Below, piece after piece: positions 10,889 through 18,868 of a stretch of 41,111 nt of DNA; the stretch's first letter is position 1, and the number at the start of each line of letters is the position of its first letter. This DNA is from an uncultured Eubacterium sp. (lineage in GTDB: Bacteria > Bacillota > Clostridia > Lachnospirales > Lachnospiraceae), in assembly GCA_900545725.1 (NCBI GenBank), contig URAI01000011.1, positions 1 to 41,111 of the forward strand. The letters run 5' to 3'. The translations under genes and the position numbers were made by a program. A model generated the notes under the pieces. It was not told where the DNA came from and did no database searches. It saw nothing but the letters and a program-made list of their open reading frames with translations.

Positions 10889-11905
10889 CTAAACAACCTC
10901 AAATATAACTCCATGTGCTATTCCCGGCACGCTCTTTCCCTCATTAAAGCTTACTGTTGACAATAATGCTCCAGTCGGCACAAATAATACTCTTTTCCAT
11001 TTACCGGCTTTCATATTATCAAGAATATATGAGCACAATGTAACAGCAGAACAGCCGCATCCACTTCCTCCTGCCTTTGTGTTCTGTCTTTGCGAATCAA
11101 ATATCTCTACACCACAGTCGGTATATCTTGACGAAATATCATATCCTTTTTCTTTTAGAATATCTATAATAATCCCCTTTCCTACCATACCTAAATCTCC
11201 TGTTATAATAAGGTCATAATATTTCTCATCAACTTTGAAATCCTTAAAATTAACCAATATAAGATCTGCCGCTGCCGGAGCCATACACGCTCCCATATTC
11301 ATTGAATCTTTTACTCCGTAATCAATGATTTTTCCGTTAGTAATTCCTTTTACTTTCACCCCGGTTATCTGCGATGTAAGAATTAATGCTCCGCAGCCGG
11401 TAACAGTCCATGTCGACGTAAGAGGTCTCTGACTGCCGTACTCAAGTGGATACCTGAACTGCTTTTCTGCACTTGCAAAATGACTTGATGCCAATGCAAT
11501 AACATTTTGTGCAAAACCTCCACTTACTGCCATAGCTCCAAGTGATATTGCCTCACTCATTGTAGAACAGGCTCCAAATAGTCCAAATACAGGTATATTA
11601 AATTTTTCAAGACCAAATGAAGTTGCAATAAGCTGTCCCAGCAAATCACCTGCAAACATATATCGTATATCATCCTTTGATATTTGTGATTTTTCTAACA
11701 AACGGCTTACAGCCCTTGCCTGTAATCTTCCTTCCGCCTCTTCCCATGTATTCATTCCAAGCATGGCATCTTCTATTATTTCATCAAAAAAGTCAGCAAG
11801 CGGTCCTTCTCCTTCTTTTTTCCCCACAACACTTGCATATTGCTCAACATAAACCGGTGTATCAAATAAAACACTCTGTTTTCCAATTATCACATCAACC
11901 CCCAT
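10889..11905 (-). CDS. spoVAD: Stage V sporulation protein AD
   Basis: Thiolase-fold protein that binds dipicolinic acid in the SpoVA complex. From ATG at 11905 (MGVDVIIGKQSVLF) the product is 338 aa, the usual SpoVAD size. The open frame continues upstream to 11995, but that part is a degenerate repeat element and not SpoVAD sequence. Family motifs include GPLADFFD near residue 35, the SSHFASAEKQFRYPLEYG region and GGSGCGCSAVT near the C-terminus. The ribosome site before 11905 is poor, so an upstream start remains possible. It lies between spoVAC and spoVAE. Confidence 0.93.
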   Translation of the reverse strand: MGVDVIIGKQSVLFDTPVYVEQYASVVGKKEGEGPLADFFDEIIEDAMLGMNTWEEAEGRLQARAVSRLLEKSQISKDDIRYMFAGDLLGQLIATSFGLEKFNIPVFGLFGACSTMSEAISLGAMAVSGGFAQNVIALASSHFASAEKQFRYPLEYGSQRPLTSTWTVTGCGALILTSQITGVKVKGITNGKIIDYGVKDSMNMGACMAPAAADLILVNFKDFKVDEKYYDLIITGDLGMVGKGIIIDILKEKGYDISSRYTDCGVEIFDSQRQNTKAGGSGCGCSAVTLCSYILDNMKAGKWKRVLFVPTGALLSTVSFNEGKSVPGIAHGVIFEVV

Positions 11906-12060
11906 TCTGCAGGCATTTATTAACAAATATTTCCAATGCTTAAAATGCAATTCCGGATAAATACAAACCAAATAAACATAATCAGAACGAAACACAACAT
12001 GAATATCTGTCCCGGCTCATAAATAATGGCTGCTATGTGATACCTGCTGCACAAACAGCC
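11906..12060 (-). repeat. Degenerate copy C of a dispersed intergenic element, upstream of spoVAD
   Basis: On the minus strand this gap reads GGCTGTTTGT...CACATAGCAGCCATTAT and ends AATGCCTGCAGAATGG at the spoVAD start. The same blocks occur at 20494-20645 (GGCTCTTTGT...CACAAAGAAGCCATTAT, AATGCCTGCGGAATGG) and partly at 14771-14840. I judge it a diverged third copy. It encodes the false N-terminal extension of spoVAD. Confidence 0.5.
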
Positions 12061-12087
12061 TTATAAAAATATTCAGATATATTTTTA

Positions 12088-12537
12088 TCAACCCACATTT
12101 CTAAGGCATATAATAATCCAATATATCAGACCCAGTACCCATGAACTGAATATGCCATATAAAATAACCGGTCCTGATATGGTAAATATCTTACAGCCAA
12201 TTCCAAATACCTGACCTTCTTTTTTGTATTCTATGGCAGGTGCGGCAACACTGTTTGCAAAACCTGTAATAGGCACAAGACTTCCTGCGCCACCAAAAGC
12301 TGTTATCTGTGGATATATGTTAAGGCCTGTAAGAACCACACTTATCAGTACAAGTATTATGGTTGTCCAAAGTCCTGCTTCATCTTTGCCTATACCATAT
12401 TTTTTTAAAATCTCCATTATAATCTGCCCAACCGTACATATTGCACCACCCGTTATAAATGCCCTGACACAGTTCCCTGCATAATCAGGTTTTGGTGAAA
12501 CTTCTTTAACGTATTCATTATATTTTTCACTTATCAA
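12088..12537 (-). CDS. spoVAC: Stage V sporulation protein AC
   Basis: Integral membrane, mechanosensitive-type subunit of the SpoVA dipicolinate channel. The 149 aa equal the usual family size. It shares the AFITGGAICTVGQ and FGGAGSLVPITGFANS motifs with SpoVAE and has four to five hydrophobic helices. The start codon is TTG at 12537, chosen because GGAGG lies 7 bp upstream and no ATG is suitable. It sits between spoVAB and spoVAD, in the usual order. Confidence 0.94.
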   Translation of the reverse strand: MISEKYNEYVKEVSPKPDYAGNCVRAFITGGAICTVGQIIMEILKKYGIGKDEAGLWTTIILVLISVVLTGLNIYPQITAFGGAGSLVPITGFANSVAAPAIEYKKEGQVFGIGCKIFTISGPVILYGIFSSWVLGLIYWIIICLRNVG

Positions 12538-12704
12538 TTATATACCTCCGTTATTAATCCATATTTATCTTAAAATATTAACAAGCTACAATATTTCTTA
12601 CTAATATTTTTTATAACAATTTCTATTACAAAAACGCATTTTATAATAAAAAATAATATATGGAATGTAATTGATATTTTCCTTATACAATTTTATATTG
12701 TGTC

Positions 12705-13130
12705 TTAATATAACAAAAAATAATATATAAGCTGTCCGGCCGCCTTACCCATTCCAATTGCAAGCACGATTATCCCCAGTCCCTTTGCAATCCTTATCCT
12801 GCGTAAAAATACAGGAAATGAATTAACCATTTCAGCAAGACTTACAAGAAACAATCCAATATACATTCCCGAAAAAAATCCGTATATAATTACACCTGTA
12901 ATTCCCAATGGTATATGAATATCAAGTATCCATAAAAGATTTCCGGCTATGGCACCAGAAATTATAACATCTTCATAATACAGTATACAATTTACAGTAT
13001 GTGTTACATCAGCTATCCTGTTGACAATCTGAATACTGTTAATTACTGCGAATAATCCTGATGCAGTAATGCAGCCTGCTGCAATACCTATAAATATTTC
13101 CATTATAATTTTTATACATAACAGCCACAC
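12705..13130 (-). CDS. spoVAB: Stage V sporulation protein AB
   Basis: Membrane protein of the spoVA operon, 141 aa as in Bacillus. It has four predicted membrane helices. The family stretch FLVSLAEMVNSFPVFLRRIR is near residue 93. The start codon is GTG at 13130, supported by AAAGGGAG 6 bp upstream. Its biochemical role is not known for the family; position between spoVAA and spoVAC supports the name. Confidence 0.9.
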   Translation of the reverse strand: MWLLCIKIIMEIFIGIAAGCITASGLFAVINSIQIVNRIADVTHTVNCILYYEDVIISGAIAGNLLWILDIHIPLGITGVIIYGFFSGMYIGLFLVSLAEMVNSFPVFLRRIRIAKGLGIIVLAIGMGKAAGQLIYYFLLY

Positions 13131-13181
13131 GATACACTCCCTTTCTTTGGCATATTTATTAAATATGAATTTACAGATATT

Positions 13182-13817
13182 TTATTTTTCAGACTTTTTT
13201 CCATTATCCTGTGCCGCCCTGCCGTTAATTATCGCATCACTTATCTCTGTATTATATTTATCCATCTGAACTTCAAGCGGTGTAGGATCGCTTGAAAGTC
13301 TCTTTCCACCAAAATGGTTATAGAATATTATAATTCCAAGTGCCAGACCTATTGCATACATTATTTCCATCAGTTTGTAATCCATAAGCTGTGGTGTATC
13401 AAACATCTTATATATCTTTTCAAATATCTCATTGGTACTTACATCATTATTATATGCCATTATCGCATATGCACTGCCCACAAATATAAACACTGTGGTA
13501 AATGCAATCATAAGCCATGTAATGCACATATTTTTCTTTTTTTCCCTGATATAGTCTATAATAAAGCTGCTCTCTCCGATATTGTCCACTTCAACATCTG
13601 GATATATCCGGTTAATTGCCTTAATTACATCTATAATGCTAAGACTGATTCTTTTTTGTTTCACATCAGGAAGCTTAATAAGCTTTATTGAATTAACCCT
13701 TGCCTGAATATTTTTATCATTACAGAATATATCAGCTATATCACTTATGTGGATATCTCTTTTGCTGACCTGATTATTTTTCTCTATCTGTATATACAGC
13801 TTTACATTCTCACTCAT
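13182..13817 (-). CDS. spoVAA: Stage V sporulation protein AA
   Basis: First gene of the spoVA operon; 211 aa from the chosen start. The soluble N-terminal half (about 115 residues) is followed by two membrane helices (ITWLMIAFTTVFIFVGSAYA and a second near residue 160). ATG at 13817 (MSENVKLYIQ) is preferred over the in-frame ATG at 13838 because GAGGA precedes only the former. Its length and place before spoVAB match the family; the individual role in the DPA channel is unclear. Confidence 0.88.
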   Translation of the reverse strand: MSENVKLYIQIEKNNQVSKRDIHISDIADIFCNDKNIQARVNSIKLIKLPDVKQKRISLSIIDVIKAINRIYPDVEVDNIGESSFIIDYIREKKKNMCITWLMIAFTTVFIFVGSAYAIMAYNNDVSTNEIFEKIYKMFDTPQLMDYKLMEIMYAIGLALGIIIFYNHFGGKRLSSDPTPLEVQMDKYNTEISDAIINGRAAQDNGKKSEK

Positions 13818-13917
13818 ATCTTCCTCATTTATTATCATATTATTGGCATGTACAATGATACTGTCAGCCGATACAGCTTAAAATCACTGCTGTCATCTGC
13901 TTTTATGCTCTATATAC

Positions 13918-13947
13918 AAGTATTTACATATTTATCATATTTATACA
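13918..13947 (-). promoter_or_regulatory. Tentative sigma-G-like promoter of the spoVA operon
   Basis: Minus-strand TGTATA (13947-13942), 17 bp, AATACTT (13924-13918). This resembles the sigma-G consensus TGAATA...CATACTA, and in B. subtilis spoVA is sigma-G dependent. The region is very AT-rich, so a chance match is quite possible. Confidence 0.3.
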
Positions 13948-13991
13948 ATTATATCTTCTGTAAATAATACCAAGATAAAAACACCTCAATC

Positions 13992-14708
13992 TCAGCTTAT
14001 CTTTTCCCGCATGGCAGCCAGTATTCTTTTTTCAAGTCTTGATACCTGAACCTGTGATATTCCAAGCTCTACAGCTATATCTGTCTGTGTACGCTCTTCA
14101 AAATAACGCATCTTTATAATCTTTTTTTCATTTTCTGACAACCCGTCTATAAGTTCATGTATTACCATTGTATTAACCACTTCATCATGTACATTTTTAT
14201 TTTCAGGCAGGCGGTCAATTAACTGTACTTCACTTCCATCCCCCTGGTAAATTGTCTTATAAATGGATTCTATATCCGCAGATGCTTCGAATGACATAAC
14301 TATCTCTTCAACAGCAATTCCTGTCATCCGGGATACTATCTCAACCGTAGGCTCTTTTAGATGTTCCTTCCTGTACTCGTCTACTGCCCTTGCTGTCTTT
14401 ATTGCATTTTCTTTAAGTGAACGGCTCACTTTAATCATTCCGTCATCTCTTAAAAATCTTTTAATCTCTCCTGTAATCATAGGCACTGCATACGTTGAAA
14501 ATCTCACATCATATGATGTATCAAATTTATCAACTGCCTTAATAAGTCCTATGCTTCCTATCTGGAATAAATCCTCCTGTTCACAGCCCCTGCCTGCAAA
14601 TCTTTTAACAATACTTCCTATCAGTCCCATATTCTCAAGCACCAGCTGCTCTCTTGCTTTCTTATCTCCTTTGTGTGCATTTTCAATAAGCTCTTTCGTA
14701 TGATCCAT
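13992..14708 (-). CDS. sigF: RNA polymerase sigma-F factor
   Basis: First forespore-specific sigma factor. The 238 aa contain region 2 (EDLFQIGSIGLIKAVDKFD, then RFSTYAVPMITGEIKRFLRD), region 3 and a C-terminal region 4 helix-turn-helix (TQTDIAVELGISQVQVSRLE). I start at ATG 14708, with AGGGTG about 9 bp upstream; a GTG nine bases earlier is also possible. The gene order spoIIAA-spoIIAB-sigF separates it from sigma-G and sigma-B. A 146-bp gap, which holds a repeat element, separates it from spoIIAB; this is wider than usual for this operon. Confidence 0.95.
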   Translation of the reverse strand: MDHTKELIENAHKGDKKAREQLVLENMGLIGSIVKRFAGRGCEQEDLFQIGSIGLIKAVDKFDTSYDVRFSTYAVPMITGEIKRFLRDDGMIKVSRSLKENAIKTARAVDEYRKEHLKEPTVEIVSRMTGIAVEEIVMSFEASADIESIYKTIYQGDGSEVQLIDRLPENKNVHDEVVNTMVIHELIDGLSENEKKIIKMRYFEERTQTDIAVELGISQVQVSRLEKRILAAMREKIS

Positions 14709-14770
14709 AATAATCACACCCTATCTTATTAATTTTCTACACAGCTCTTATTCTACAATTTATACTAATC

Positions 14771-14840
14771 CATACTCCACAGGCATTTTTAATGCCATAA
14801 TAATCGAATCAGCATTATTTTTTACGCTATTTCAATTGAT
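14771..14840 (-). repeat. Short copy A of the dispersed intergenic element
   Basis: In the spoIIAB-sigF gap. On the minus strand it reads AATAATGCTGAT(T)CGATTATT, then GGCATTAAAAATGCC (a 5-bp hairpin) and TGTGGAGTATGG. Both ends match copy B at 20494-20645, but the central part of B (about 85-90 bp) is missing. Confidence 0.65.
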
Positions 14841-14854
14841 ATAACAAATACTTT

Positions 14855-15334
14855 TTAGTCCACAAAACGCTTTTTCATAACAACTGTAGTTCCTTTATTT
14901 CTCTCTGATACTACCTCAAGTTCATCCATAAAAGCCTCCATAAATGAAAATCCCATTCCGGAACGCTCCTGTTCCGGCTTAGATGTATACATAGGCTCCA
15001 TCGCCTTTTCTATATTATCAATTCCCACACCATTATCCTTTATTACCACTGTAAGCTCACTATCCCTTAATATACATTTCATGTATATTTTTTTATCAGA
15101 CGTCTTACAATTATCATAGCCATGTACTATACAGTTAGTTACAGCCTCTGACACCGCAGTCTTTACATCTGTTATCTGTTCTATCGTCGGATCAAGTCTT
15201 GTACAGAATGCTGCTGCAACAACTCTTGCAAATTTTTCATTTTCTGACTTTGCATCAAATATAATCTCCATTTCATTCTCATATACTGTCTGTATGTTAT
15301 CCATTTCCACCATGCTTCCACTTTTTTTATTCAT
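14855..15334 (-). CDS. spoIIAB: Anti-sigma-F factor / serine kinase SpoIIAB
   Basis: GHKL-fold kinase that holds sigma-F inactive and phosphorylates SpoIIAA. The N box is SEAVTNCIVHGY (E63, N67), the G1 box DNGVGI (100-105) and the G2 box RSGMGFSFM (124-132). It is 159 aa against about 146 in Bacillus, with a short N-terminal extension. The start is ATG at 15334 with GGAGAGGAG upstream, which overlaps the end of spoIIAA by 8 bp and suggests translational coupling. Confidence 0.95.
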   Translation of the reverse strand: MNKKSGSMVEMDNIQTVYENEMEIIFDAKSENEKFARVVAAAFCTRLDPTIEQITDVKTAVSEAVTNCIVHGYDNCKTSDKKIYMKCILRDSELTVVIKDNGVGIDNIEKAMEPMYTSKPEQERSGMGFSFMEAFMDELEVVSERNKGTTVVMKKRFVD

Positions 15335-15779
15335 TTATCCCATCTCCTCTCCTGATATCACGAATAGCACTATTTACATCCTTTAAAATACCAACTATCT
15401 TATGCAGACCTGAAATAAGAAGTATTCTTTGCACACTCTGGTTAGCACCTACAATATATATCTTTCCTTTGTCCCTGATTTTTTTATATCTTCCCATAAT
15501 AAGTCCTATACCTGAGCTGTCCATAAAATTAATCTTACAAAAATCAAATATAATATCACATACACCCCTGTTATCTATAACTTCATCTATTATCATGCGC
15601 ATCTCATCAGCAAGATGATGATCTAATTCCGAATTCATGCTGATAATCATTGTATTACCATTTATCATATATATGTAATCTGTGTGTCTTATCCCATCAT
15701 TCTGTATATTATTACTTTCATCACTTAAGCCGCCATTTAATTTATCATTTGAATGTCCCTTTAAAATATTGCTATCCAT
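15327..15779 (-). CDS. spoIIAA: Anti-sigma-F factor antagonist SpoIIAA
   Basis: STAS-domain protein that frees sigma-F when unphosphorylated. The phosphorylation motif FMDSSGIGLIMGRYK has its serine pair at 88/89. The STAS domain starts near residue 35; the first 33 residues (Asn/Asp/Ser-rich) are extra compared with the roughly 117-aa Bacillus protein. GGAGGGG lies only 2 bases before the ATG at 15779, which is short. It is the first gene of the spoIIA operon. A sigma-H type -10 (ATAGAATTA) occurs upstream, but I found no matching -35. Confidence 0.94.
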   Translation of the reverse strand: MDSNILKGHSNDKLNGGLSDESNNIQNDGIRHTDYIYMINGNTMIISMNSELDHHLADEMRMIIDEVIDNRGVCDIIFDFCKINFMDSSGIGLIMGRYKKIRDKGKIYIVGANQSVQRILLISGLHKIVGILKDVNSAIRDIRRGDGINE

Positions 15780-15819
15780 AGCCCCTCCATTCTGATAATA
15801 ATTCTATCTGCTTTCTTAT

Positions 15820-15875
15820 AAATAAAAAATAAAATAAAAGCCCCAAAGGATAATAATCATAATCCTTCAGAGCTT
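15820..15875 (-). terminator. Terminator of the folC-TPR operon
   Basis: On the minus strand AAGCTCTGAAGGAT (from 15875) pairs with ATCCTTTGGGGCTT (to 15838), with three G-U pairs or mismatches and a short AT loop, followed by TTATTTTATTTTTTATTT. It isolates the upstream operon from spoIIA. Confidence 0.8.
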
Positions 15876-15970
15876 TCATAAGTATTCTGCAATATGATGA
15901 CAGCTTATGTGACATCATATAATATTCTTTTGTTATTAAGATTACCGCAAAGCCATATCCGAAATGAGGA

Positions 15971-17368
15971 TTAGTGTGAACTAACATATGCACTTGCCTC
16001 TTTATAATAAGAGCTTGATGGGAAATCGTCCACAATATACTGATAGTATTTAACGGCATTTTCTGTCTGTCCCAGTGACACATAGCACTTTGCTGCATAA
16101 TATGCTGCTTCTGCCATAGTTGTATCACACTTATAAGCCTTGACATAATAATCTGCTGCTTCTGTATAATCCAACTTATCATACGCCGACTTCGCCTTAT
16201 CATATAATTCTGTTGATGCAGACTTCATTGTTTCCTCTGCTATCGTATTGTACAAAGACTTTGCTTCACTTGTTGGCAGTGAGCTTACTTCTACATCTAA
16301 AAGCTCTTCTGCCGCCTTTGTATAATCCTTTGCTATATATTCATTAGCTGCTGATATAACAGCAGTTAACAGCTTATTACTTCCACTGTCACCACTTAAC
16401 TGTGACAGCTTCTCCTCAAGGCTTTCTTTCTCTCTCTTTACCTGATTAAGCTGTGATTCAAGGGAATTAAGTTCAACGTTACCTGATGATAACTGTTCAC
16501 TGTAATCCTGAATACTCTTATTATAATCTGCTGTAATGCCCTTATACTTAGATGGAATTATAAGGAACCATATAAGAGCTGCACCAATGGCTACACCAAT
16601 AAGTATATTAACTATTGTAATTGCACCATTACTTGGTTCTTTATAAGATGACCTTGGCATAATAACATCATCCCCACTAAGAGGTTTTCTCTCTTCAATC
16701 TTCTCTCTTTTCTTAGGAAGAAATGATGTACTTTGTGATTCTTTCTTCTTAGCCTGCATATCTTCCTCAATTTCCTGAAGATATAATTTTGCTAATGTAT
16801 TATTTCTGTCTATCTTTAATATATTGTTAAGAAGCTTCTTTGCTCTGTTATATTCTTTATTCTTAATATATAAAAGAGAAAGTAAGAGCATTGACTTAAT
16901 ATGCTTCGGATACTGCGTAACAACCTTTTTCAACTGTATAACAGCCATATCTATATTACCTTCTTTGGCATATTTTAATGACTGGTTATACTTCTTAATA
17001 GCATTAGTTACCGTCTCAAACTTACTCTGGTTAGACTGTATCTGTGTTATATAAGAACTTGCCGGATTATCATCCGGCTTAATATTCTTACTAAGCACCC
17101 ATTCGCTTAATGCTTCTACAACATCTCCCATCTCGCAATATACCAGTCCTAAAAGATTACGTGCATCTATATTATATTTATTAATTGCAATACTTGTCCT
17201 TAAGCTTTCTGCAGCTCCTGATAAATCTCTTACACGAGCCTTTGCCAGTCCGAGATTATAGTATGAATTAGATACCTTTGCAGTCTTTTTAAATACAGAA
17301 ACATCTATTCCACACTGTGGACATTTATCACCTGCTGATAATACACAGCCACATTTATAACATCTCAT
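15971..17368 (-). CDS. Membrane-anchored TPR protein with N-terminal zinc ribbon
   Basis: A 465-aa protein with no assigned function. A zinc ribbon (C3, C6, C16, C19) leads into cytosolic tetratricopeptide repeats (about residues 34-205). A Lys-rich stretch and one membrane helix at 250-272 follow. After that come a coiled coil (285-325) and further TPRs to the C-terminus, such as AAYYAAKCYVSLGQTENAVK. By the positive-inside rule the second TPR set is outside the membrane. It is the last gene of an operon with folC and ends at a terminator just before spoIIA. A scaffold for an envelope complex is a guess. Confidence 0.85.
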   Translation of the reverse strand: MRCYKCGCVLSAGDKCPQCGIDVSVFKKTAKVSNSYYNLGLAKARVRDLSGAAESLRTSIAINKYNIDARNLLGLVYCEMGDVVEALSEWVLSKNIKPDDNPASSYITQIQSNQSKFETVTNAIKKYNQSLKYAKEGNIDMAVIQLKKVVTQYPKHIKSMLLLSLLYIKNKEYNRAKKLLNNILKIDRNNTLAKLYLQEIEEDMQAKKKESQSTSFLPKKREKIEERKPLSGDDVIMPRSSYKEPSNGAITIVNILIGVAIGAALIWFLIIPSKYKGITADYNKSIQDYSEQLSSGNVELNSLESQLNQVKREKESLEEKLSQLSGDSGSNKLLTAVISAANEYIAKDYTKAAEELLDVEVSSLPTSEAKSLYNTIAEETMKSASTELYDKAKSAYDKLDYTEAADYYVKAYKCDTTMAEAAYYAAKCYVSLGQTENAVKYYQYIVDDFPSSSYYKEASAYVSSH

Positions 17369-17402
17369 AATCTATATTATCTCCATTCCGTCTTACAAAA
17401 AA

Positions 17403-17543
17403 TTATCTTTTATTCTTGTCAGCTACAATCTTATTAATAAGTTCTGCAATATCAGGAACATCGTTATTATAAATGGCTTCCTCCGCATCTTCTACTTCAA
17501 GACTTGGTTTAAACTTCTTAATCTCTTCATCAAAATCTATCAT
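17403..17543 (-). CDS. 46-aa acidic small protein downstream of folC
   Basis: An open frame from ATG 17543 (MIDFDEEIKKFKPSLEVED) to TAA at 17405-17403. TAGAGGT lies about 6 bases upstream and overlaps the folC stop; 10 bp separate it from folC and 34 bp from the TPR gene. The composition is charged and helical, with no membrane segment or cysteine. Tight operon spacing and a proper ribosome site support a real gene. I do not recognise the family. Confidence 0.65.
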   Translation of the reverse strand: MIDFDEEIKKFKPSLEVEDAEEAIYNNDVPDIAELINKIVADKNKR

Positions 17544-17553
17544 AAAAATACCT

Positions 17554-18867
17554 CTATTCCGCAGTATAACTGCTTATAATTGACTTAATCTCGCCTGTAA
17601 GATATAAAGAACCTGCACATACAAGCAGATGTTTCTTATTCTTTAGTGCATAATCAAAGGCATCCCTTACCGATACATGTTCCGTTATCTTCTTACCGGT
17701 ATATTTCATAAATACATCTTTCATGCTCTTATCATCAAGCTGCCTTGCTCCACCTACCTGTGTAATTACATATTCGTCAAATAATCCACAGGCACATAAC
17801 TTACTTATCATCTGTTCAAAGTTCTTATCCCTTACTACAGAAAATAATAACATGCATGACTTCCCCTGACACATCCCCTTAACTGAACTTATAAATGCAT
17901 CAATTCCTTCCGGATTATGTGCCCCGTCAACATATACATCAGGAAGAACTTCTTCCATACGTCCCTCCCAATGTGCTTCTCTTACAGCTTTTCTGCTGCA
18001 TTGAATATCAATATGTGCAATATTATATCTTTGCATCACTGCTGCCGCCGTAAGTGCAAGCGTGCAGTTTTCTACCTGATATATTGCCTTACTGTCTATT
18101 ACAAAGCAATCATTCTTATAATACTCATTATTAACCAAAAAATCAATATAATTTGCCTTGTTTTCCCTAATTTTATAGTCTTTTGGCATTACAGCAGTAT
18201 AAACAGTTCCTGCTTCTTTTGCTTTGTTTATAAACACAGCCGTTGTTTCGTCTTTTTTTGCTAAAAAAACGACAGGTACACCTTTTTTAATGATTCCAGC
18301 CTTTTCAGTGGCAATCTTTTCTAATGTATCACCAAGAATTGCTGTATGTTCAAGACTAATTGTAGTAATGACTGATAAAACAGGATGAGCTATTGCATTA
18401 GTAGCATCAAGTTTTCCACCAAGTCCTGTTTCCATTACTACATAATCCACATTTTCATCTGAATATATGCACATTGCAATTGCAAGAAAATAATCAAAAT
18501 ATGCAATATCTGTATTATCCTTTTTAAGTCTTAATGCTGCTTCATATACTCTGTTAAAATATCTGATAAAAGTATCCTTAGATACCATATCATTACATAA
18601 TCTTATCCGCTCCCTTATATCTACAAGATGGGGAGAAGTAAAAAAACCTGTTTTATATCCGTTATGTATCAGTATCTCATTAATATACGAACATACCGAA
18701 CCCTTACCATTAGTCCCCGCAACATGTATGACCTTAAGCTTATCCTGTGGACTGCCAAGCTCTTTTAAAAGCAGTCTGCACCTCTCAACTCCCGTTTTTT
18801 CTACAAATTGTGGAATTGTATTAAGAAATTTTTCAACTTTTTCAACTGTATCAAACTTATTTTTCAC
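17554..18867 (-). CDS. folC: Folylpolyglutamate synthase / dihydrofolate synthase
   Basis: Adds glutamate to (dihydro)folates in the cytosol, using ATP. The Mur-ligase-type P-loop is HVAGTNGKGS near residue 50. The metal/folate region shows FTSPHL and ETGLGGKLDATNA, and the C-terminal domain has DGAHNPEG. I choose GTG at 18867 because GAGAGAG lies 6 bp upstream; an in-frame TTG at 18882 would overlap the preceding gene by 14 bp but has no ribosome site. The length of 437 aa is normal. It is translationally coupled to the preceding coiled-coil gene. Confidence 0.95.
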   Translation of the reverse strand: MKNKFDTVEKVEKFLNTIPQFVEKTGVERCRLLLKELGSPQDKLKVIHVAGTNGKGSVCSYINEILIHNGYKTGFFTSPHLVDIRERIRLCNDMVSKDTFIRYFNRVYEAALRLKKDNTDIAYFDYFLAIAMCIYSDENVDYVVMETGLGGKLDATNAIAHPVLSVITTISLEHTAILGDTLEKIATEKAGIIKKGVPVVFLAKKDETTAVFINKAKEAGTVYTAVMPKDYKIRENKANYIDFLVNNEYYKNDCFVIDSKAIYQVENCTLALTAAAVMQRYNIAHIDIQCSRKAVREAHWEGRMEEVLPDVYVDGAHNPEGIDAFISSVKGMCQGKSCMLLFSVVRDKNFEQMISKLCACGLFDEYVITQVGGARQLDDKSMKDVFMKYTGKKITEHVSVRDAFDYALKNKKHLLVCAGSLYLTGEIKSIISSYTAE

Positions 18868-18868
18868 A

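Noticed and set aside
11906..11995. Upstream extension of SpoVAD to 368 residues
   Set aside because: The extra 30 residues do not resemble SpoVAD, the family length fits the ATG at 11905, and the DNA matches a dispersed element.
15772..16203. Minus-strand open frame of 143 codons overlapping the end of the TPR gene
   Set aside because: Different frame from the TPR gene, shares its DNA for most of its length, crosses the terminator at 15820-15875 and has a biased, non-protein-like composition.
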